From Streptomyces roseolus (GTDB lineage: Bacteria > Actinomycetota > Actinomycetes > Streptomycetales > Streptomycetaceae), in the NCBI RefSeq assembly GCF_014649855.1, contig NZ_BMTV01000011.1, forward strand, positions 62,001 through 126,000: DNA of 64,000 nucleotides, read 5' to 3'. Of this stretch, positions 26,354-32,901 are shown piece after piece; position 1 is the first letter of the stretch; every line of letters begins with the position of its first letter. The notes under the pieces were generated by a model. It saw only the letters and a program-made list of their open reading frames with translations. It searched no databases and was not told the DNA's origin. The position numbers were made by a program, and so were the translations under genes.

Positions 26354-27100
26354 ATGAGCGGCGCGGTGTACTCGGATCTCAGCGGCAGGCAGGCGCTGGT
26401 CACCGGCGGGGCCAGAGGGCTGGGAGCGGCCATCTCCCGGCGGCTGGCGGCGGCCGGCGCCTCCGTCGTCGTGGCGGACGTGCGGCAGGACCTGGCCAAG
26501 GAACTGTGCGAGGAGCTCACGGCCCAGGGCGGGCGCGCCCGCTCCGTCGGCCTCGACGTCTGCGACGCGGGCGCGGTCGCCGACGTCTTCCGGGACCTCG
26601 ACGAGGCCGGGGAGCGCGTCGACGTCCTCGTCAACAACGCCGCCGTGGACGTGTCGAAGTCGGCCGAGCACCTCACCGCCGAGGAGGTCTCCCGCGTGGT
26701 GACCACCAACCTCCTCGGCCCGATGTACCTGTGCCTGGAGGGGTACCGCCGCATGGTGGCCCGGGGTGGCGGCCACATCGTCAACATCCTCTCGACCGCC
26801 GCCAACCGCACCTGGACGGAAGCCGGCCCCTACGCGGCGAGCAAGTCGGGACTCCGCGCGTTCACCCACACCCTGTTCAAGGAGGCCCAGCGCGACTGCG
26901 AGGGCATCGGGGTGACGGGGATCATCGCCGGCGGCATGGAGACCGCCTTCATCATGGAGCGGTTCCCCGACGCCGACACCGCCATGCTGCAGAGCCCGGA
27001 GATCGTCGCCGACACGGTGCTCTACGCACTGTCCGTGCCGGCCGGCAGCGCCGTCGGAGAACTCGTCGTCGTCCCGCGCCGGGAACCGTCCTGGCCGTGA
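26354..27100 (+). CDS. short-chain dehydrogenase/reductase
   Basis: 248 aa. Classical SDR: TGGARGLGAAISRRL (cofactor loop), VVADVRQD (acidic residue after strand 2, favouring NAD(H)), NNAAVDV, and the catalytic Ser (LSTAANRT) with YAASKSGLRAF giving Tyr-x3-Lys. It reduces or oxidises a hydroxyl/keto group. Its stop overlaps the GTG of the second GT9 gene (GTGA), so a sugar-related role is likely. Confidence 0.9.
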   Translation: MSGAVYSDLSGRQALVTGGARGLGAAISRRLAAAGASVVVADVRQDLAKELCEELTAQGGRARSVGLDVCDAGAVADVFRDLDEAGERVDVLVNNAAVDVSKSAEHLTAEEVSRVVTTNLLGPMYLCLEGYRRMVARGGGHIVNILSTAANRTWTEAGPYAASKSGLRAFTHTLFKEAQRDCEGIGVTGIIAGGMETAFIMERFPDADTAMLQSPEIVADTVLYALSVPAGSAVGELVVVPRREPSWP

Positions 27101-28284
27101 ACCGCGCCCCCCACGCCCCCCGCCCGGCGCGCCCAGCCGGGACGCCGCCGCCCGACGTACGCCCGGCCCGGGCAGGGGGCGCGCCGTTGCCCGAGGAACG
27201 TCCGGCGCAGGCCACCGGTGCTCCACCGGCGGGTGACGGCCGACCGGTTCCCGTGCGGGCCGGGGACGTTCGCGAAGCGCGCCCGCGCATACTGGTCCTG
27301 CGAGCCCTGGGGCTCGGCGACCTGCTGGCCGTGGTGCCGTGCCTGCGGGCGCTGCGCCGGGCCCTGCCGGGGCACGACCTCGTGCTGGCGGCCCCCTCCC
27401 GCCTGGCGGCCGCCGCCGCGGCCACCGGCCTCGTGCACCGGCTGCTGCCCGCGGCCGCACCCGGCCGCGCCGTTCCCACCGCGCTCGCCTGGACCGGCCC
27501 TCCGCCGGAGATGGCGGTGGACCTGCACGGGAACGGCCCCGTCAGCCACCGGCTCCTCCAGCACCTGCGTCCGGAGCGTCTCCTCGCCTTCCGGCACCCG
27601 CACACGCCGGACATCGCGGGACCCGTGTGGCGGGAGGACGAGCACGAGCGTGACCGCTGGTGCCGGCTGCTGCGGTGGTACGGGATCGAGGCCGACCCGG
27701 CGGACGTGCGCGTCCCGCACCCCGCCGAGCCTTCCCCCGCTCCCGGGGCGATCGTGATCCATCCGGGCGCGGATTCCGCCGCCCGCCGCTGGCCGCCGGA
27801 ACGGTTCGCGGCCGTGGCGCGGGCGCTGGACCGGGCCGGGCACCGCGTCGTCGTCACCGCGGGGGCCGGGGAGGGCCCGCTCGCCCGGCGCGTGGCGGCG
27901 GAAGCGGGCCTGCCGTCGGAGGCGGTGTGGGGCGGCGCCGAGGACGTTCCGTTCGCCAGGCTCTGTTCCCTGGTGGCCGCGGCGCGCTGTGTGGTGGTCG
28001 GGGACACCGGACTCGCCCACCTGGCCACGGCCCTCGGCACCCCGTCGGTCGTCCTCTTCGGCCCGGTGGCCCCGCGCCTGTGGGGACCGCCCGACGACGT
28101 GCGGCACCGGGTCCTGTGGCATCCGCGCCCAGGCGAGGACCCCCTGCGCCCGGGTGACGCCCACGGCCCGGCCCCCGACGCCCGGCTCCTGCGAATCCAG
28201 GCGGAGGAGGTACTGGAAGCGGTGCGGTCGGCGGCACGCCCCGCTGCGGACGCGTGGCCCGCCCCGGCGGCGCCGCACCGCTGA
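27097..28284 (+). CDS. second glycosyltransferase family 9 (heptosyltransferase-like)
   Basis: 395 aa from GTG 27097. The first 65 residues are a Pro/Ala-rich low-complexity extension. Then the GT9 fold begins: ILVLRALGLGDLLAVVPCLR, IVIHPGADSAARRWPPERFA, and VVVGDTGLAHLATALGTPSV. It should transfer heptose (or another ADP/NDP sugar) to an acceptor. The pairing with an SDR by a GTGA overlap and the presence of a first GT9 upstream suggest two heptose additions or two acceptors. Confidence 0.88.
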   Translation: MNRAPHAPRPARPAGTPPPDVRPARAGGAPLPEERPAQATGAPPAGDGRPVPVRAGDVREARPRILVLRALGLGDLLAVVPCLRALRRALPGHDLVLAAPSRLAAAAAATGLVHRLLPAAAPGRAVPTALAWTGPPPEMAVDLHGNGPVSHRLLQHLRPERLLAFRHPHTPDIAGPVWREDEHERDRWCRLLRWYGIEADPADVRVPHPAEPSPAPGAIVIHPGADSAARRWPPERFAAVARALDRAGHRVVVTAGAGEGPLARRVAAEAGLPSEAVWGGAEDVPFARLCSLVAAARCVVVGDTGLAHLATALGTPSVVLFGPVAPRLWGPPDDVRHRVLWHPRPGEDPLRPGDAHGPAPDARLLRIQAEEVLEAVRSAARPAADAWPAPAAPHR

Positions 28285-28309
28285 CCTGCACGGCCCCGCG
28301 TGGCACCCC

Positions 28310-28334
28310 GTGTGAGCCGGTCCCGTGCGGGTAG
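28310..28334 (+). promoter_or_regulatory. possible sigma-B-like promoter
   Basis: GTGT (28310-28313), 15 nt, GGGTAG (28329-28334). It resembles GNNT-N14-16-GGGTAY except for the last base. It lies 88 bp upstream of the small basic protein gene. Confidence 0.35.
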
Positions 28335-28422
28335 CCGCGCACCGAAACGGAACGGGAGGGCACGGCAGCGGGGAGGCCCGCGGAAACGGCCCCGGCCGGC
28401 CCGGCGCGAAGGAGACCAGACC

Positions 28423-28605
28423 ATGGGTGACGTTCAGCAACCGGAAGCGCGCCGTAGCGGAAAGGGCGCTGCCACACCGCAGGACAGCAGGCACCTCAAG
28501 GCCGCCCAGCAGACCGGCAAGCAGCCGGAGGGCGAGGGCGACAAGAAGGGCAGGGCCCGCACGGGCGGCCCCACGCCGCCGGAGCAGCGCCCCGACCACC
28601 CGTGA
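28423..28605 (+). CDS. small hydrophilic hypothetical protein
   Basis: 60 aa from ATG 28423 with GAAGGAG 7-8 nt upstream. Rich in Lys/Arg/Gly/Gln, no hydrophobic core (ARRSGKGAATPQDSRHLKAA, then QTGKQPEGEGDKKGRAR), so probably disordered. Function unknown. The excellent ribosome site and codon bias support it as a real gene. Confidence 0.7.
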   Translation: MGDVQQPEARRSGKGAATPQDSRHLKAAQQTGKQPEGEGDKKGRARTGGPTPPEQRPDHP

Positions 28606-28979
28606 CGGACCGCTCCCCGAAGGGCGCCGCCGAGCGAGCACCTGCTCGCCGCGGCACGCACGCCCGTCAGGAAGGGTCGGCCACGGCTGAGAGCCATAGA
28701 ACCGCGAGGGAAGGAAGACACACCGCCCAGATAAACCTCGCCGGCTTCGAAAACGCCTCCGGCCATGCCGCCGCGTTGTCGGCGAGGTCGTCGGCGACCC
28801 GTCGACCCGGCGTGCACCCGCACATTGAAAGGCGCCCCGTTCGGAGGGCGGGCATTCCGTCGGCATCGCCCCCAGCGGCGACCTCGCCCTCGAGCGCGAC
28901 AAGAATTCCGTACTCGTAAAGATGGACACCGCCGGGACCGACGACTGCGGCACTGCTTCCCGGGGAGGGGAAGTCGTGG
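28606..28979. other. intergenic region, no recognisable gene
   Basis: About 370 bp. A plus-strand frame around 28850-28985 (SVGIAPSGDLALERDKNSVL) looks coding-like but has no start or family. It may be the tail of a decayed gene. No terminator was found. Confidence 0.35.
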
Positions 28980-29525
28980 TCAGGACGAGGAGGGCACGCT
29001 GCTTTCCAGGAGGTCCTCAAGCTGCGCGCGGTGGAGCTCGGCCACAGGAGCGAGGAGGTCCGGGTGCCGCAGCAGCGCGGCTGCTTGCCGGTCGTTCTGG
29101 TTCGGGTGACTCAGGCGCCGGAAACCGACCGTTTCGCCTGCCGCCCGCGTCGACCCGGCGAGAGCGGTGAGCGCCGCGGTGACCAAGGCCGGCGTGCCGA
29201 GCAGGCAGGCGGCCCAGCTCGCGACGACCTCGTCCACCCACGTGCGCCACGCGTGCGGCTCAGGGGCCCACGCGCCCTCGTCGGCCTCCGCGCCTGTGAC
29301 CCGGTCGAGCCGTGCGGAGCCGCCGGGCCCCGTCAGGTCCATCAGCTGGGTGTCCAGCTCCGTGGGATACCGCAGCCACGCTGCGACGGTGACGGCCTGG
29401 CGCGCCTGGGCCTCGGCGAGGCCGTGCTGCAAAACCCCGCCGCCGGAGGGATAGGCGTGCATGATCCATTGGGTCGTCGCCGCTATGAGTGAGGAGAGAG
29501 AGGGTTCTGTCGGCACGGTGACCAA
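28980..29525 (-). CDS. hypothetical helical protein
   Basis: 181 aa from TTG 29525, or GTG 29516 a few codons later. Predicted mostly helical with Trp-containing segments (TTQWIMHAYPS, AVTVAAWLRYPTEL, WRTWVDEVVASWAACLLG) and a C-terminal helix rich in Leu/Glu. No family recognised. The frame keeps third-position G/C bias through its length, which supports it being real. It reads away from the hemerythrin remnant. Confidence 0.55.
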   Translation of the reverse strand: MVTVPTEPSLSSLIAATTQWIMHAYPSGGGVLQHGLAEAQARQAVTVAAWLRYPTELDTQLMDLTGPGGSARLDRVTGAEADEGAWAPEPHAWRTWVDEVVASWAACLLGTPALVTAALTALAGSTRAAGETVGFRRLSHPNQNDRQAAALLRHPDLLAPVAELHRAQLEDLLESSVPSSS

Positions 29526-29600
29526 TTCGAAGTAAGGGAGGGGGTGAAAAAGAAAAGGGGACCGTATCGCTTCGCGGGCGTCCGAGAAATGACGCAGGTC

Positions 29601-30040
29601 ACAATCCTTTCGACGCGAGCGCGGCCGACGAGGGACTGGAAGATCACGCGGCAGCGGAACGCATCATGAAGGAACTCGAGGGGTGCGGCGGCGATCATCC
29701 CCGGTTCGACGAGCTCGTCATGAAGCTGATGACGCAGATCCGCAGCCACGTGAACGACGAGGAGAACAATCTGTTCCCTTGCCTGCGGCAAGGGCGTTTC
29801 GCGGAAACGCTCGAGAAGCTCGGCGACAAGGTGCGCCAGGCCGAGAAGACGGCGCCCGCACGTCCGCACCCGTCCGCCCCCGACAAGCCACCCGCCGACA
29901 AGCTTCCGGGCCCAGGGGGCGGACTCGTCGACCCTCTGCGTGACGCGATGAGCGGACGGGCAAAGAACCTCCCTGAGAGCGCCGGCACTTCCTTTTCCGT
30001 CAGGCCGGCGGCACCTGCGGGACAGGTGCCGCCGGCCTGA
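29601..30040 (+). pseudogene. N-terminally truncated hemerythrin-like gene
   Basis: The frame through 29640-29800 (DHAAAERIMKELEGCGGDHP, MTQIRSHVNDEENNLFPCLR) matches the second half of the intact hemerythrin at 37787-38350, including the Pro-rich tail (ARPHPSAPDKPPADK). The first two helices with the HxxE metal ligands are missing and no good start is seen upstream. The reading frame also runs into the terminator hairpin. A short product from ATG 29666 could be made but could not form a di-iron site alone. Confidence 0.65.
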
Positions 30041-30041
30041 C
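29999..30041. terminator. strong 19-bp stem terminator hairpin
   Basis: Perfect 19-bp arms (29999-30017 and 30023-30041) with a 5-nt loop (CGGGA), directly at the end of the hemerythrin remnant. Typical GC-rich streptomycete terminator. Confidence 0.8.
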
Positions 30042-30113
30042 GCTCACGGCTGTTTCACCCGCCCTCCTGCGGGCAGGCGCCGCAGAGGATCATCGAGTCA
30101 GAAGGACAGTGAG

Positions 30114-30365
30114 ATGACCGAGCGCACACCGGACGACGCGCCGCAGAACGACTACGAGCGCGCCCGGAGCAGCGAGGAACCAGGAGCCCACTCCGGCTCG
30201 GAGAGCCGGGCTCGGGAGCGCGTCGTGCCCGGCACGGCGAGCGCCCGAGAGGGTTACCACCAGGCCGGCACCGGTAGCGGGGAGCCCCTGGCGGGTGTCG
30301 AGGCCACATCCGAGGAGGAAACCGGGAGCCCCGAGGGAACCGACTCCGGCACCGGAAGCCGATGA
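30114..30365 (+). CDS. small acidic disordered protein
   Basis: 83 aa. Rich in Glu, Ser, Gly and Thr (PQNDYERARSSEEPGAHSGS), with no hydrophobic core; function unknown. About 60 bp upstream, GTTT-N15-GGGCAG recalls a sigma-B-type promoter weakly. Its TGA overlaps an in-frame ATG of the next gene (ATGA at 30362). Confidence 0.6.
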   Translation: MTERTPDDAPQNDYERARSSEEPGAHSGSESRARERVVPGTASAREGYHQAGTGSGEPLAGVEATSEEETGSPEGTDSGTGSR

Positions 30366-30379
30366 GAAGGGGCAGGGCC

Positions 30380-30631
30380 ATGGCGGTCACGCGCGCACAG
30401 GTCCGCGCCCTCCTTGACCGGTCGGGCGAGAACAACTCGCTCGTGTTACTGGAAGGACGTGTGGAGGTTGTCCCCTCGGACCGGCTGGCATCGGAACCGT
30501 ATGACGGAGCCGTCGAAATCGTCTCCGGCCGCGATCTGGCCACGACGCTGCCGCCCGGCCCGCCGACCGAGCAGGACATGGACGCCTTGGCGTTGCGGCT
30601 GGAGACCGCGATCACACACCTCGGCGCATGA
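30380..30631 (+). CDS. small hypothetical protein
   Basis: 83 aa from ATG 30380, with AGAAGGGG nearby. An upstream in-frame ATG at 30362 overlapping the previous stop is the alternative. The sequence MAVTRAQVRALLDRSGENNS, then LVLLEGRVEVVPSDRL and two helices, suggests a compact alpha/beta fold. No family recognised. It is followed by the DUF5709 gene. Confidence 0.65.
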   Translation: MAVTRAQVRALLDRSGENNSLVLLEGRVEVVPSDRLASEPYDGAVEIVSGRDLATTLPPGPPTEQDMDALALRLETAITHLGA

Positions 30632-30681
30632 TCACCGCACCCTCGGCCGCGGTCCTCACGACCACGGCGAAAGGAGGCCCC

Positions 30682-31158
30682 ATGAGCGAGAACCAGATGG
30701 CGGACGACGCCTACCAACTCACGGGAACGAACGAGGAGCAGGAGGACGCGGCTGCCCTGGATCTCGAGAACGCCGTGGACGAGCGCACCTACGACGACAT
30801 GCTGGACGAGGGCTACTCCCCTCCCGAGAAGCCGTTGGGCGTCACCAAGTACGGCATCACCGCGGAGGAGCAGAACGCCGGCGAGACTCTGGACGAAAGG
30901 CTGTCCCAGGAGGTCCCGGACGTGGCGGAGCCCGAGGGGGACGGTCTCGGGGACCTGCCCGGCGGACAGGGGGAACTGATCGACGCCGAGGTGGGTGCCG
31001 ACCGCGCCGGGCGGCTGAGGGCGCCGGACGAGGGCGTCCGTACCGACACCACCAAGGAACTGATCGCCCGGGACGAAGGCATCGACGGAGGCGCGGCGAG
31101 CGCCGAGGAAGCGGCCGTGCACGTCATCGAGGACGAGGAACCAGGCTCAGGCGCCTGA
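30682..31158 (+). CDS. DUF5709 family protein
   Basis: 158 aa from ATG 30682, which has a perfect AAAGGAGG box. Acidic protein with the DUF5709 hallmarks LDEGYSPPEKPLGVTKYG, GETLDERLSQEVPDV, ELIDAEVGADRAGRL and the C-terminal SAEEAAVHVIEDE. Function unknown; the family is typical of actinobacteria and is often found in stress clusters. It is third in a run of small plus-strand genes. Confidence 0.85.
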   Translation: MSENQMADDAYQLTGTNEEQEDAAALDLENAVDERTYDDMLDEGYSPPEKPLGVTKYGITAEEQNAGETLDERLSQEVPDVAEPEGDGLGDLPGGQGELIDAEVGADRAGRLRAPDEGVRTDTTKELIARDEGIDGGAASAEEAAVHVIEDEEPGSGA

Positions 31159-31590
31159 CCGGTCCTCTCTGCCACCCGTTCGCCCGGGGCGAGGGCAAGC
31201 ACCGAATGCCGTCCGGCCAGCCGTGCTCGGGGCGGCCGCGCTGGGGACCGGCCGCGTGCGCTGGGCCGCGGTGCAGGGTGATATCCACTTGGAGATCGGC
31301 GTCGAGGCTGCCGTTGGCACTGTGCAGGTTTGCAGGGCCGTCGAGCGGCTGGTTGCCGTGAGCAAGTGGAAGCCGGGCGGCCCGAAGATTCCGATCGTGT
31401 GGGACACCGGACAAGGCGCCCCGGGCAGGGGCCGGCCGTGCTACGCCCAAAGGCGGCCCTCAGGGCCGCCCCGTCGGCGCCTGGCCGCGCGACCGCATGA
31501 CGCCCCTGTTGAACGGCCCCGCCCATCCGGACAGGCGGAACACCGCCGTGAGCAATCGCCGTCCCCTGGCAGGCCGCGGCGGTAACGGCA
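31159..31590. other. region without a recognisable gene
   Basis: About 430 bp with several open frames but none with consistent codon bias or family similarity. It lies between the DUF5709 gene and the first copy of a decayed unknown gene and may be junction debris. Confidence 0.35.
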
Positions 31591-32183
31591 TCAGCGGTAG
31601 GACCCGGCAGGGAACGAGCCGAGGTCTTCCGGTTCGGCGACAGTAATACGACGCACCCGATGCCCGCATCGCTTCGCCAGCGCCAGAATGTCCGGGGTGA
31701 GGCGCCGTCACCCGACTGGGCCTCGGCGTACCGCACGCCGGCCCGAGGCGCGTCCTACTGGCGTACCGCCACGCTCCGTGCGGCGAGGGGCCGGGCGGCC
31801 CGGTCTCCGCCGGTGACGTACTCGTCCGCCGCCATCCCTCCGAGGGCGCCGAACCGGAAGCGGTGCCCGTCACCCAGTCCCGACATCGGCCATAGGGCAC
31901 AGCCGACGATGAAGATCGTCTCCGCGGGGGTGAGCCGCTGCTTGAGGAAACGCTCAAGCTCCGCGCCCGAACAGAGCCGCTTGGAGCGAAAGTACGCGAA
32001 GCGGACGATCATCGCCCGGTCCTGGCCGGGGTCGCGCATATGGCGCAGCGCGAGGTTCACCCCGGCCAAGGAGCAGCCGAGTTCTACGCGGGCGCGCAGC
32101 GCCGCCCGCGGCCCGGGAGGATCCGTGCGTCGCTGAGGCCAGCGACCCTGATAGGGCTCCTGGAATCTGGAAAACCCCATCAA
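31591..32183 (-). pseudogene. decayed copy A of an unknown gene family
   Basis: Minus-strand fragments in two frames: MIVRFAYFRSKRLCSGAELE, RFLKQRLTPAETIFIVGCAL and GDGHRFRFGALGG. Then a different frame (stop at 31591) gives GHRVRRITVAEPEDLGSFPA. All have counterparts in copy B at 35476-36340 (ERFLKHRLAPAATI, GERTSFRFGCLGG, GHALRRLAVHEPQDLSPFAA). I do not recognise the family. The order of segments shows a once-single gene now broken. Confidence 0.6.
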
Positions 32184-32409
32184 CGCCGGAGTATCCGGCG
32201 ACGCGCGAGGGCAGCGGTTCGAAGGGCGTCACATGGCCCTCGGCCGGCGGCCCGACGACCATGTGCCAAGAGCTCGCGCCCCGGTCCGTCACGACTGCCG
32301 CTTTCCGCCGACCGACCAAGGGGCGATACAGCCCGGTCCCAGCGCGCGCCCGGCGCCTCATCCCTTGGCGGACCGACGTCCACGTCGACGCCGCCCTGGG
32401 ACAGGTCCC

Positions 32410-32901
32410 TCACAGGCTGGTCAGGATCTGTGGGGACAGGTTCTTGATCATGGTGTTGGTCCAGCGCATCTGCCGCAGGGTCGCCGGGTGGCATGCGGAG
32501 GCCAGGTCGAGAAGGCCGTCGTCCTTCGTTGCCTGCGCGGCCTGGGCGAGCATCTCCCAGTGAAGGGAGTTCTCCGTGGCGCCGAGGTGGAGCTCTCGCA
32601 GATCGCGCAGGAGCAGCAGGCCCGGCTCGGGGCGGTGGACCACCGCCTGGGACGCCTTCTCCCTGAGCGTGGACAGCAGGCCCGGAAGGCGCGTGTCGGC
32701 GGAATCGCCGAGGTCGAGGCCGTGGCGGTCGGCGGTGGCGGCCAGGCGCTGGACGTGCGTGCGGGACCAGTCGGCGAGGTCCGTGGCCACGTGGTGCACT
32801 TCGTGCTCCGTACGGTGGCGTTCGGCCACCGCCGTCAGTTGCCTCGCCAGGTGCTTCTCGCCGTGGTGAAGGACTCGCAGGGTGAGGGTGACGCCGTTCA
32901 C
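32410..32901 (-). CDS. helical partner protein of the molybdopterin oxidoreductase
   Basis: 163 aa from GTG 32901, overlapping the oxidoreductase stop (GTGA), so the two are translated together. Almost entirely helical and His-rich at the start (VLHHGEKHLARQL, AERHRTEHEVHHVATDLADW), with helices suggesting a four-helix bundle. No complete metal-ligand set is certain. It may be a small accessory or maturation subunit. No family name is known to me. Confidence 0.7.
   Translation of the reverse strand: MNGVTLTLRVLHHGEKHLARQLTAVAERHRTEHEVHHVATDLADWSRTHVQRLAATADRHGLDLGDSADTRLPGLLSTLREKASQAVVHRPEPGLLLLRDLRELHLGATENSLHWEMLAQAAQATKDDGLLDLASACHPATLRQMRWTNTMIKNLSPQILTSL

Noticed and set aside
26354..27100. 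SDR gene as the missing ADP-heptose 6-epimerase
   Set aside because: It is a classical short SDR of 248 residues without the extended sugar-binding C-terminal domain of HldD.
31223..31585. Plus-strand frame of 120 codons
   Set aside because: No start context, no codon bias distinct from the other frames and no recognised domain.
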